Origin: Acinetobacter ihumii | GTDB lineage: Bacteria > Pseudomonadota > Gammaproteobacteria > Pseudomonadales > Moraxellaceae | Assembly: GCF_900625095.1 (NCBI RefSeq) | Contig: NZ_LR130760.1 | Coordinates: 62,125-126,124 of the forward strand | Length of the DNA: 64,000 nucleotides | Reading direction: 5' to 3' | Part shown: positions 11,676-21,090 of the stretch, piece by piece | Position numbering within the stretch: position 1 is the stretch's first letter | Layout: every line of letters starts with the position of its first letter | Made by a program: the position numbers and the translations under genes | The notes under the pieces: generated by a model | Databases searched by the model: none | Told to the model about the DNA's origin: nothing | What the model saw: the letters and a program-made list of their open reading frames with translations, nothing else

Positions 11676-12611
11676 ATGGATGTAAAAATATTCGATACTC
11701 AGGAAGTACAAGATTTTCTACGCGTAGCCAGTGGTTTGGAACAAGAAGGCGGTAATCCAAGAACCAAACAGATTATGCATCGTATTTTGTCAGATTTATA
11801 TAAAGCGATTGAAGATCTCAATATCACTTCCGATGAATATTGGGCAGGTGTGGCCTATCTGAATCAATTAGGAGCCAATCAAGAAGCAGGTTTACTTTCA
11901 CCGGGATTGGGTTTTGACCATTATCTTGATTTGCGTATGGATGCCGAAGATGCGGCATTAGGCATTGAAAACACGACGCCACGTACCATTGAAGGCCCGC
12001 TTTACGTTGCAGGTGCGCCTGAGGCAGTCGGTTATAGTCGTATGGATGATGGTAGTGATCCAAATGGTCATACCTTGATTTTACACGGTACAATTTATGA
12101 TGCAGAGGGCAAGCCATTGCCAAATGCAAAAGTCGAAATCTGGCATGCCAATACCAAAGGTTTTTATTCACACTTTGATCCGACAGGTGAACAGCAAGCA
12201 TTTAATATGCGCCGTAGCATTATTACCGATGACAATGGTCAATACCGTGTACGCACGATTTTACCTGCGGGTTATGGCTGCCCACCAGAAGGCCCAACAC
12301 AACAGTTGTTAAATCAATTGGGTCGTCATGGTAATCGTCCTGCGCATATTCACTACTTTGTTTCTGCGGACGGACATCGCAAATTAACCACGCAAATTAA
12401 TGTCGCGGGTGACCCGTACACCTATGATGACTTTGCTTATGCAACACGTGAAGGTTTGGTGGTTGAGGCGATTGAACATACTGATGAAGCTATTATAAAA
12501 GCCAATGATGTAGAAGGCCCATTTGCTGAAATGGTATTTGATCTGAAATTGACGCGTTTGGTCGATGGGGTGGATAACCAAGTGGTAGACCGCCCACGTC
12601 TTGCTGTGTAA
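11676..12611 (+). CDS. catA: catechol 1,2-dioxygenase
   Basis: Intradiol dioxygenase that cleaves catechol to cis,cis-muconate with Fe(III) and O2. The 311-residue protein has the same length as the ADP1 enzyme and the same iron ligands: Y164, Y200, H224 and H226. The N-terminal helical linker domain (about residues 1-105) forms the dimer interface in the family. The ATG follows AAGGAGACAGCC. A hairpin separates it from the GTPase genes downstream. Confidence 0.97.
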   Translation: MDVKIFDTQEVQDFLRVASGLEQEGGNPRTKQIMHRILSDLYKAIEDLNITSDEYWAGVAYLNQLGANQEAGLLSPGLGFDHYLDLRMDAEDAALGIENTTPRTIEGPLYVAGAPEAVGYSRMDDGSDPNGHTLILHGTIYDAEGKPLPNAKVEIWHANTKGFYSHFDPTGEQQAFNMRRSIITDDNGQYRVRTILPAGYGCPPEGPTQQLLNQLGRHGNRPAHIHYFVSADGHRKLTTQINVAGDPYTYDDFAYATREGLVVEAIEHTDEAIIKANDVEGPFAEMVFDLKLTRLVDGVDNQVVDRPRLAV

Positions 12612-12639
12612 ACACAGGTTTTAAAATTGAAAATAAAGT

Positions 12640-12668
12640 TCAGGCTAGTGGATCAATCACTGGCCTGA
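12640..12668 (+). terminator. hairpin between catA and the GTPase genes
   Basis: An 11-bp stem with one G-U pair (12640-12650 / 12658-12668, loop GATCAAT) is followed by TTCATTT. It may partly terminate catA transcription, lowering expression of the downstream GTPase genes. Confidence 0.5.
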
Positions 12669-12710
12669 TTCATTTGTAGGGAAGCGTAAGTTAGGCAAAG
12701 AGATCAGCAA

Positions 12711-13970
12711 ATGGATATGCAAAGTTTTGATGGTGTTGTAAACGCTATTTTAGCGGTACTTCCTGATCGTGTCACCGATTTGGCAAGGCTACAACGATTA
12801 ATCGTAGCAAATACTGGTCCGACCATCACGGTGATAGGAAAATATAATCATGGAAAAAGCCGATTGCTCAATGAACTGATTGGGCATGATATTTTCTCTG
12901 TTGCCGATAAGCGTGAAACCATTCATCTTGCCGAACATATTCATGATAATGTGAGCTGGTTAGATGCACCCGGACTCGATGCGGATGTTGCCGCAGTTGA
13001 TGATGAGCATGCGTTTAATGCGGTATGGACACAGGCGGATATCCGTCTTTTCGTACACTCGGTACGTGAGGGCGAGCTAGATGCTCTTGAGCATCAACTC
13101 TTACAGCAATTCGTGCATGATTTTCAATCGAGCCAACGCCAAACTCTATTGGTGCTGACACAGATTGATCAAATGCCAGATCCGCAGATATTGGCACAGA
13201 TCCAACAGTCGATTGCCACGCAGGTTCCAAGCTTAAATGCTTTATCGGTATCGGCGACACGGCATCGTCAGGGGATTGAAAAAGGCAAAAACTTGCTGGT
13301 TGAAAAAAGTGGGATTGTGGCCTTACAGCAGGCGATTGAACGCGCCATTCGCCAAGTGCCAGATGCGCGTCAGTATGAAAAAAATCAATTGTTTTCAGGG
13401 ATGCAGCAACAACTGGAGCAATTACAGACGGAACAACAGCGGTTACAGCAACAATTACAACAGACGCAACGCCAGCAACGTCAGAATTTTGATCAAGGTT
13501 TGATCAAAATTTTAGATAAAATCCGTGAAGATTTACAGCCTATTTTGGATATTCAGGGTCAGGATGATGCTTTAGTGCCTGATTCATTTGCAACGATGTT
13601 TAAAAATACCGCAGGTAAACAGCAACGTGCCAAAGTGCAGATTGCCTACTCTCGTGCATGTATTGAGATCAATAGCCATCTGATTCGGCATGGTGTGGTC
13701 GGGTTGCCAGAAGATCAGCAAACCCATGTCAAAAGTCTGGATACGGTGATTGTTGCCGTGTTTGGGATCTCGGTGAAATTCCGTGAACATTTACGCAGGT
13801 TGTTTTATAGCGATGTTGAACGAGAAAGATTGCAGCGCGAGTTTGCTTTTTATTTTGAAAAATCAACAGGCCGTGAAGCTTTGTTGGCGCAGTTAAAACA
13901 GATTGAAAAACAGCTTGATCTGATCATGCAGGCACAAGCAGCATTGCAAATGTTGGAGGATGTAACATGA
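12711..13970 (+). CDS. dynamin-like GTPase, first of an overlapping pair
   Basis: Large GTPase of unknown cellular role, 419 residues. The G1 loop GKYNHGKS lies at residues 43-50, G3 DAPG at 85-88 and G4 TQID at 150-153. A glutamine-rich coiled coil follows at about 225-265 and a helical C-terminal part follows it. The stop overlaps the next GTPase gene by 4 bp (ATGA), suggesting coupled translation and a heteromeric complex. The pair corresponds to the uncharacterised genes between catA and catM in ADP1. The start may instead be ATG 12717; the ribosome site is weak for both. Confidence 0.8.
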   Translation: MDMQSFDGVVNAILAVLPDRVTDLARLQRLIVANTGPTITVIGKYNHGKSRLLNELIGHDIFSVADKRETIHLAEHIHDNVSWLDAPGLDADVAAVDDEHAFNAVWTQADIRLFVHSVREGELDALEHQLLQQFVHDFQSSQRQTLLVLTQIDQMPDPQILAQIQQSIATQVPSLNALSVSATRHRQGIEKGKNLLVEKSGIVALQQAIERAIRQVPDARQYEKNQLFSGMQQQLEQLQTEQQRLQQQLQQTQRQQRQNFDQGLIKILDKIREDLQPILDIQGQDDALVPDSFATMFKNTAGKQQRAKVQIAYSRACIEINSHLIRHGVVGLPEDQQTHVKSLDTVIVAVFGISVKFREHLRRLFYSDVERERLQREFAFYFEKSTGREALLAQLKQIEKQLDLIMQAQAALQMLEDVT

Positions 13971-15496
13971 CCAGTGGCGGACAATTACAGCATTTTATTG
14001 AACAGACACAGCGCATTAGCGCAGCACAAACTGACTTAAGTTCGATGTTGGATCGTTTACAACAATGGCAACAGCGTTTTGCACATGGTTTAAGCACGAT
14101 TGCTTTTGATGTGAGTGGATTGCAACCTGTATCTACTTTGGCCCAACAGATTGCGCTGATGAATCAGCAAGTGATTGAGCAAATTCGGCTTTGGGACTTG
14201 AAATGGGCTGAACTCGCTGAGGCCCAATCGGTGGCAGATGCGTTTCACGATAAAGTCATGCTCTTGGTCTTTGGTAAATTTAATGCAGGCAAAAGCTCTT
14301 TGTGTAATCTTTTGGCAGAATGTTTTCGTCGCCAAGGGCAGTCCGTACGCTATTTTTATGTACAGCACGAGCAGATTCACTATAGCGAAGCCTTACTGCG
14401 TGAAGGTGCGACCGAAACCACAGCACAATTGCAAGGCGTTTGTTTGGGCGAAAGATTGGTATTGCTGGATACGCCGGGTCTGCATTCCGCGACAGCCGAA
14501 AATGCAGCATTGACACAACGTTTTATTGATAGTGCTGATGGCATGTTATGGCTCAGTAGTTCTACCTCACCGGGACAGGTACAAGAACTACACGCATTGG
14601 CCCGAGAGTTAAAACGGCACAAGCCTTTATTTCCAGTGATTACCCGAAGTGATCAAGTAGAAGAAGATGAAGTCGATGGTGAAATTTGCACGGTATTGTG
14701 CAATAAACCTGTCGCGCAACGTCGCTTACAAGAAGCCGATGTAAAAGCACGAGCTGAAGATAAACTACGGGAAATGGCGGTAGATGTTCATTTGCTCAAA
14801 GCGCCAGTATCGATCTCTACGCAAATGGCGCGTCAAGCCGATATGAATCAAAAAGCCATGACTGAGGCGGGGTTTGAGCGGTTGTTTGCGGCACTGTTAG
14901 AGATGATTCAACCCGCTTTATGCTATAAACAACGTAAACCCGCAGAAGTGTTTTTACATCATTTACAAGAACAAGTGCTTGAGGCATTTGTTCAGGATAT
15001 ACAACCGATCTCGGATCAAGTGCAACTCAGTCTTCATCATATGCAAACAGCATTATTGCAACAGCAACGTCGTATTGCAGAACAAGTCTGGAAAAGCGTA
15101 TTACCCGAACTACCGCAGTTACTTGAACAGCATGCATCAACGCAGGCAATCGATCAGGTCTACACAACACTAAACCAGTGGTTGGCGGAGGCACGTGATC
15201 AACACGTCCAACAACAATTGGCAGATTATCGTCTGCATACCATGCCTCATATTCAACTTGAAGCTCATCCACATCTCAGCTATGAAAGGGTTGCAGGTAT
15301 AGTTACTCACGATCGTTTATATGCTGAACTCTGCCGCCAGATCAATGACGCGATCAAACATGACACCGATCAAGTGATCAGTCAGTGTGAACAGCAATTG
15401 AGCAGGATTGAACAGGATCTTCAACAATTGCAAGCGTTGTTGGTTGCTCACGGTAATGATCTGAATAGATTGGCTTCAGATTTACGCCAGTATTAG
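13967..15496 (+). CDS. dynamin-like GTPase, second of an overlapping pair
   Basis: Second large GTPase, 509 residues. An N-terminal helical region of about 95 residues precedes G1 GKFNAGKS (103-110), G3 DTPG (168-171) and G4 TRSD (222-225). Long helical, glutamine-rich segments fill the C-terminal half, a dynamin-like layout. No clear transmembrane segment is visible. It is translationally coupled to the preceding GTPase and converges with catM. Paired bacterial dynamin-like proteins often work as hetero-oligomers at membranes; a role in tolerating aromatic acids or catechol is conjecture from location only. Confidence 0.8.
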   Translation: MTSGGQLQHFIEQTQRISAAQTDLSSMLDRLQQWQQRFAHGLSTIAFDVSGLQPVSTLAQQIALMNQQVIEQIRLWDLKWAELAEAQSVADAFHDKVMLLVFGKFNAGKSSLCNLLAECFRRQGQSVRYFYVQHEQIHYSEALLREGATETTAQLQGVCLGERLVLLDTPGLHSATAENAALTQRFIDSADGMLWLSSSTSPGQVQELHALARELKRHKPLFPVITRSDQVEEDEVDGEICTVLCNKPVAQRRLQEADVKARAEDKLREMAVDVHLLKAPVSISTQMARQADMNQKAMTEAGFERLFAALLEMIQPALCYKQRKPAEVFLHHLQEQVLEAFVQDIQPISDQVQLSLHHMQTALLQQQRRIAEQVWKSVLPELPQLLEQHASTQAIDQVYTTLNQWLAEARDQHVQQQLADYRLHTMPHIQLEAHPHLSYERVAGIVTHDRLYAELCRQINDAIKHDTDQVISQCEQQLSRIEQDLQQLQALLVAHGNDLNRLASDLRQY

Positions 15497-15506
15497 ATGA
15501 GAGGGT

Positions 15507-15542
15507 ATCAGGCGTATTCATTGCCATTCAATATCGCCTGAT
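15507..15542. terminator. hairpin between convergent GTPase and catM genes
   Basis: ATCAGGCG (15507-15514) pairs with CGCCTGAT (15535-15542), and the inner TATT/AATA extends the stem past a bulge. No T-run. Probable shared 3' hairpin for the converging genes. Confidence 0.45.
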
Positions 15543-15588
15543 GCAGCGCTAATGTCGATGCACATCCAACAGGATACGCCAAGATGTT

Positions 15589-16500
<912 letters not shown>

Positions 16501-16504
16501 TTAT

Positions 16505-16571
16505 ATACCTTTTTAGTATGCAAAAATACCGAATTATCTATCGTTTTAATTATGACATTAATTTAAGGTAT
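16505..16571. promoter_or_regulatory. CatM operator region between catM and catB
   Basis: Site 1 is a perfect ATAC-CTTTTTA-GTAT (16505-16519). Site 3 is ATTA-ATTTAAG-GTAT (16557-16571), overlapping the predicted catB promoter. The intermediate site (about 16518-16532) is degenerate. The layout matches the benA control region of this window, and the site 3 core TTTAAGGTAT is identical in both. Confidence 0.8.
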
Positions 16572-16603
16572 GTTAATAGTATTTGTTGAAAGAAGATGGA
16601 ACG

Positions 16604-17716
16604 ATGTATAAATCAGTGGAAACTATTTTAGTCGATATTCCTACAATTCGTCCGCACAAACTTTCTGTGACTACCATGCAGACCCAGACACTGGTTTTGG
16701 TCAAAGTGACCACTCAGGATGGTATTGTGGGCTGGGGAGAGGCGACGACGATTGGTGGTTTGAACTATGGGGAAGAAAGCCCTGAAAGTGTCAAAGCCAA
16801 TATTGAAACTTATTTCAAACCGTTACTGCTTTCAATCCAAAATGTATTGAATGTTGCACAGACTTTAAAGCTGATTCGTAAAAGTATTAATGGCAATCGT
16901 TTTGCCAAGTGCGCGATTCAAACCGCTTTGCTCGATATCCAAGCCAAGCGTTTGGGCTTACCCTTAAGTGAAGTACTTGGTGGGCGTCTACGCGATCGTT
17001 TGCCTGTATTGTGGACATTGGCATCTGGTGATACCGACAAAGATATTGCCGAAGCTCAGAAAATGATCGAGCTTAAACGACACAATACCTTTAAGTTAAA
17101 AATCGGTTCAAATCCCTTACAACACGATGTTGATCATGTGATTGCCATCAAAAAAGCCTTAGGCCCAGAGATCAGTGTACGCGTGGATGTCAATCGTGCT
17201 TGGTCAGAGTTGGAATGCATTAAAGGCATTCAGCAATTGCAGGAAGGTGGTATTGATCTGATCGAACAGCCTTGTGCAATTGAAAACCTGGATGCATTGG
17301 CACGACTAACAGCACGTTTTGATGTGGCGATTATGGCAGATGAAGTGCTGACGGGGCCTGATAGTGCTTATCGTATTGCCAAAAAGCATGGTGCAGATGT
17401 GTTTGCGGTCAAAGTAGAGCAGTCTGGTGGTCTGATTGAAGCCTGTGAAGTTGCAAAAATTGCACGTTTAGCAGGGATTAGTCTGTATGGTGGTACGATG
17501 CTTGAAGGGCCAATTGGCAGTATTGCTTCGGCACACGCGTTTAGTACCTTTGAAACACTGGAGTTTGGTACTGAATTATTTGGCCCGTTATTGCTGACTG
17601 AAAATATTCTCAAAACACCATTGCAGTACGAAAACTTCGAATTGGTTGTGCCAGAGGCGGCTGGCTTGGGTATTGAAATTGACGAAGATAAGATCGAGCG
17701 CTTACGCCGTCATTGA
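16604..17716 (+). CDS. catB: muconate cycloisomerase
   Basis: Enolase-superfamily enzyme that lactonises cis,cis-muconate to muconolactone. 370 residues, as in ADP1. Visible family motifs are the FKLKIG lysine motif, metal ligands in DVNRAW, IEQP and MADEV, the second lysine in AVKVEQ, and EGPIGS near the C terminus. I chose ATG 16604; an in-frame TTG at 16583 would add seven unsupported residues. It overlaps the upstream part of the catC leader region and heads the operon. Confidence 0.95.
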   Translation: MYKSVETILVDIPTIRPHKLSVTTMQTQTLVLVKVTTQDGIVGWGEATTIGGLNYGEESPESVKANIETYFKPLLLSIQNVLNVAQTLKLIRKSINGNRFAKCAIQTALLDIQAKRLGLPLSEVLGGRLRDRLPVLWTLASGDTDKDIAEAQKMIELKRHNTFKLKIGSNPLQHDVDHVIAIKKALGPEISVRVDVNRAWSELECIKGIQQLQEGGIDLIEQPCAIENLDALARLTARFDVAIMADEVLTGPDSAYRIAKKHGADVFAVKVEQSGGLIEACEVAKIARLAGISLYGGTMLEGPIGSIASAHAFSTFETLEFGTELFGPLLLTENILKTPLQYENFELVVPEAAGLGIEIDEDKIERLRRH

Positions 17717-17733
17717 GCAAGAGGAAATTAAAC

Positions 17734-18024
17734 ATGTTATTTCAAGTACGTATGGATGTGCATTTACCTGTTGATATGCCAGCAGAGCAGGCCAATCAAA
17801 TTAAATCGGTCGAAAAAGCCTATTCACAAGATTTACAGCGTCAAGGTAAATGGCGACATATTTGGCGAATTACAGGTCAATATTCCAATATCAGTATTTT
17901 TGATGTTGAAAGTAATGAAGAATTACACAATATTTTACAGGGTTTGCCACTTTATCCTTATATGAATATTGACGTGATGCCACTCAATCGTCATCCATCA
18001 TCTGTTCGTGATGATGATTCTTAA
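17734..18024 (+). CDS. catC: muconolactone delta-isomerase
   Basis: Small decameric isomerase (96 residues) that converts muconolactone to beta-ketoadipate enol-lactone. The start MLFQVRMDVHLP is typical of the family. ATG 17734 has AGAGGAA upstream, 17 bp after the catB stop. A strong intrinsic terminator follows within 40 bp, splitting catBC from catIJFD. Confidence 0.95.
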   Translation: MLFQVRMDVHLPVDMPAEQANQIKSVEKAYSQDLQRQGKWRHIWRITGQYSNISIFDVESNEELHNILQGLPLYPYMNIDVMPLNRHPSSVRDDDS

Positions 18025-18036
18025 TCAATGATCAAG

Positions 18037-18065
18037 GCTGAATATCATGATATTCAGCTTTTTTT
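18037..18065 (+). terminator. intrinsic terminator between catC and catI
   Basis: A perfect 22-bp palindrome (GCTGAATATCA / TGATATTCAGC, 18037-18058) is followed by seven T residues (18059-18065). This is a textbook rho-independent terminator in the middle of an apparent operon. Confidence 0.85.
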
Positions 18066-18108
18066 ATAGATCTTCTTTATTTGCCATTTTCACCTCAAGG
18101 TTGATGAC

Positions 18109-18795
18109 ATGATAGATAAAAGTGCAGCGACCCTTTCGGAAGCGCTTTCCCAGATTAAAGACGGAGCCACCATATTAATTGGCGGCTTTGGAACAGCAGG
18201 CCAGCCTGCTGAACTGATTGACGGCTTAATCGAACTTGGACTCAAAGATCTGACCATCGTCAGCAACAACGCAGGCAATGGCGACTACGGACTGGCCAAG
18301 CTCCTCAAAGCGGGCGCAGTCAAAAAAATCATTTGTTCTTTCCCACGTCAAGCTGACTCTTACGTGTTTGATGAACTGTACCGTGCGGGCAAAATCGAAC
18401 TGGAAATCGTACCACAAGGTAACCTTGCTTGTCGTATGCAAGCCGCAGGCATGGGACTTGGCCCGATCTACACCCCAACAGGCTTTGGAACACTACTGGC
18501 AGAAGGCAAACCGACTGTTCAATATGAAGGCAAAGACTACGTACTAGAAAACCCAATTAAAGCCGACTTCGCCTTAATTAAAGCGCATAAAGGCGACCGA
18601 TGGGGCAATCTGGTCTATCGCAAATCTGCACGCAACTTCGGTCCAATTATGGCGATGGCTGCCGACATTACCATTGCCCAAGTCAGTGAAGTGGTTGAGC
18701 TGGGTGAACTTGATCCAGAAGTGATCGTGACCCCAGGCATCTTTGTACAACACGTGGTACAGGTACAAGCTGCACCAGCACCTGTTTCAGCATAA
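18109..18795 (+). CDS. catI: 3-oxoadipate CoA-transferase subunit A
   Basis: Alpha subunit of the succinyl-CoA:3-oxoadipate CoA-transferase. 228 residues, family I CoA-transferase with the GGFGTAGQP nucleotide-loop motif near residues 25-33. Third codon positions are visibly richer in C than in catB/catC, a bias that runs on into catJ and catF. Next gene after the catC terminator; 10 bp before catJ. Confidence 0.93.
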   Translation: MIDKSAATLSEALSQIKDGATILIGGFGTAGQPAELIDGLIELGLKDLTIVSNNAGNGDYGLAKLLKAGAVKKIICSFPRQADSYVFDELYRAGKIELEIVPQGNLACRMQAAGMGLGPIYTPTGFGTLLAEGKPTVQYEGKDYVLENPIKADFALIKAHKGDRWGNLVYRKSARNFGPIMAMAADITIAQVSEVVELGELDPEVIVTPGIFVQHVVQVQAAPAPVSA

Positions 18796-18805
18796 GGAGA
18801 ACGAC

Positions 18806-19459
18806 ATGAGTTACCAAAAACTAAGCCGTGACCAAATTGCACAGCGTGTGGCACAAGACATCCCAGAAGGTTCTTATGTCAACCTCGGCATCGGCTTACC
18901 GACCAAAATTGCCAGTTACCTGCCTGCGGACAAAGACATCTTCCTGCATTCAGAAAATGGCTTATTGGCTTTTGGTCCACCTCCTGCACAAGGAGAAGAA
19001 GATCCAGAACTGATCAATGCAGGCAAAGAATACGTCACCATGCTCAAAGGCGGTTGCTTCTTCCACCATGGAGATTCCTTCGCGATGATGCGTGGTGGAC
19101 ACCTCGACATCTGCGTATTGGGTGCTTTTCAAATTGCAGCCAATGGTGACCTTGCCAACTGGCATACCGGTGCGCCTGATGCGATTCCATCGGTGGGTGG
19201 AGCCATGGACTTGGCCGTCGGTGCAAAGAAAGTTTTTGTGACCACGGATCACGTCACCAAAAAGGGTGAACCGAAGATTGTGGCAGAACTGACTTATCCT
19301 GCTACAGGGCAAAAATGTGTGGATCGCATCTACACCGATCTTTGCATCATCGATGTCACACCAGAAGGGCTGAAAGTGACTGAGAAAGTGGAAGGTTTAA
19401 GTTTTGAAGAATTACAAAGCTTAACGAGTGCAACGTTGATTGATGCAACGACAATCTAA
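18806..19459 (+). CDS. catJ: 3-oxoadipate CoA-transferase subunit B
   Basis: Beta subunit of the CoA-transferase, 217 residues. The SENG motif gives the catalytic glutamate E50, and NLGIGLP near residue 26 is typical. ATG 18806 has AAGGAG 5 nt upstream; reading frames that start earlier overlap catI and are not supported. It shares the C-rich codon use of catI and catF. A 415-bp non-coding block separates it from catF. Confidence 0.93.
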   Translation: MSYQKLSRDQIAQRVAQDIPEGSYVNLGIGLPTKIASYLPADKDIFLHSENGLLAFGPPPAQGEEDPELINAGKEYVTMLKGGCFFHHGDSFAMMRGGHLDICVLGAFQIAANGDLANWHTGAPDAIPSVGGAMDLAVGAKKVFVTTDHVTKKGEPKIVAELTYPATGQKCVDRIYTDLCIIDVTPEGLKVTEKVEGLSFEELQSLTSATLIDATTI

Positions 19460-19874
19460 CTTAAAAGTTTTTAAATGTAATGAACTATCTTGACAGGCGA
19501 CATGGAGGTCGTCCGTTGGGCAGGGAGGCAAGGAAGCTTCCTCTGTTCAACAAAGGGTTTTGTCACTTTTGCCCTGTCAAAAGTGAGGCATCGCTTACAC
19601 AGAAGACCTCTGAATATTTTGGTAAGTCATAGCCGTGATGATATCAGCCTAGTCTAAAACTTAGGCAGCATCACGGTGGGATCTTACCGCTTAAGCCAAA
19701 TGCCAGTAGCTCATTGGTATTACTTTTTTAAAAAAGTAACCAAAAACTTGGTCATCAACAAAACCTGTTCACTGTTTTCATAAATCGAAAGTGATTGCAA
19801 AAACAGTATTTTTCAAGTTTCGGGCAGGTTGTTGATGACGATCAGCACCAGATTTCAAAAATGGAAATGTAAGA
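19460..19874. repeat. structured non-coding block between catJ and catF (nested inverted repeats)
   Basis: No gene is visible. Nested dyads are: GGTAAG / CTTACC (19621-19626 / 19683-19688) enclosing CCGTGATG / CATCACGG (19633-19640 / 19669-19676) enclosing GCCTA / TAGGC (19647-19651 / 19662-19666). Also present are TCACTTTTG / CAAAAGTGA (19563-19571 / 19578-19586), a 20-bp palindrome (19720-19739), and a 15-bp arm (19751-19767 / 19825-19839, two extra A) enclosing ACTGTTTT / AAAACAGT. It looks like an intergenic repeat or structured RNA element inserted in the operon. Confidence 0.6.
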
Positions 19875-21080
19875 ATGAAAAACGCCTATATCGTAGATGC
19901 GATTCGTACCCCATTTGGCCGTTATGCAGGTGGACTTGCTCCTGTACGTGCCGATGATCTGGGTGCATTGCCGATTGCTGCCTTGATCGAACGCAACCCA
20001 AGCGTCAACTGGCAACAAGTCGATGATGTGATCTATGGCTGTGCCAATCAAGCCGGTGAAGACAACCGTAATGTTGGACGTATGTCAGCACTGCTTGCAG
20101 GCTTAGCTGTTGAAGTCCCTGCAACCACAGTCAATCGTTTATGTGGATCATCACTGGACGCGATTGCCATGGCAGCCCGTGCCATTAAAGCAGGTGAAGC
20201 CAACTTAATCATCGCAGGCGGTGTCGAAAGCATGAGCCGTGCACCGTATGTGATGGGCAAGTCAGAAGGCGCATTTGGTCGTAGCCAAAAGATTGAAGAC
20301 ACCACCATGGGCTGGCGTTTTATCAATCCAAAACTCAAAGCGATGTATGGTGTAGATACCATGCCACAAACGGCTGAAAACGTGGCAGAGCAGTTTGGCA
20401 TTAATCGTGAAGATCAAGACCAGTTTGCCTATATCAGCCAACAACGCACGGCGGCAGCACAAGCCAAAGGTTACTTTGCCAAGGAAATCGTACCTGTCAG
20501 CATTCCACAGCGTAAAGGCGATCCAGTGGTAATCGATACCGATGAACATCCACGCGCATCAACCACATTAGAAGCATTGGCCAAACTCAAAGGCGTGGTT
20601 AAGCCAGAAGGGACGGTCACCGCAGGCAATGCCTCAGGAATTAACGATGGTGCAGCAGCTTTACTGATGGCATCAGATGAAGCGATTGAACAATACAATC
20701 TAAAACCACGTGCCAAGATCATTGCAGCAACCACAGTGGGTATTGAACCACGGATTATGGGTTTTGCACCGGCGCCTGCGATTAAGAAATTACTCAAACA
20801 AGCCAACATGACTTTAGATCAGATGGATGTGATTGAGCTAAATGAAGCTTTTGCAGCGCAAGCTTTGGCATGTACCCGTGATTTAGGTCTACAAGATGAT
20901 GATGCACGGGTTAATCCAAATGGTGGTGCGATTGCACTCGGTCATCCCTTGGGTGCATCAGGGGCGCGTTTGGTCACAACCGCATTGAATCAGCTTGAAC
21001 AAATCGGCGGTCAGTATGCGCTATGTTCTATGTGTATCGGTGTGGGTCAGGGCATTGCCCTGATTATTGAGCGGGTTTAA
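19875..21080 (+). CDS. catF: 3-oxoadipyl-CoA thiolase
   Basis: Thiolase that splits beta-ketoadipyl-CoA to succinyl-CoA and acetyl-CoA. 401 residues, with nucleophile C90 in NRLCGSS, the GHPLG histidine motif and the C-terminal CMCIGVGQG cysteine. Codon use is C-rich like catI and catJ. It is separated from catJ by a structured 415-bp block, so it may depend on its own promoter or read-through. Confidence 0.94.
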   Translation: MKNAYIVDAIRTPFGRYAGGLAPVRADDLGALPIAALIERNPSVNWQQVDDVIYGCANQAGEDNRNVGRMSALLAGLAVEVPATTVNRLCGSSLDAIAMAARAIKAGEANLIIAGGVESMSRAPYVMGKSEGAFGRSQKIEDTTMGWRFINPKLKAMYGVDTMPQTAENVAEQFGINREDQDQFAYISQQRTAAAQAKGYFAKEIVPVSIPQRKGDPVVIDTDEHPRASTTLEALAKLKGVVKPEGTVTAGNASGINDGAAALLMASDEAIEQYNLKPRAKIIAATTVGIEPRIMGFAPAPAIKKLLKQANMTLDQMDVIELNEAFAAQALACTRDLGLQDDDARVNPNGGAIALGHPLGASGARLVTTALNQLEQIGGQYALCSMCIGVGQGIALIIERV

Positions 21081-21090
21081 GGAGAGAGCT

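Noticed and set aside
13015..13260. short frames antisense to the GTPase genes
   Set aside because: Explained as shadows of the two GTPase reading frames.
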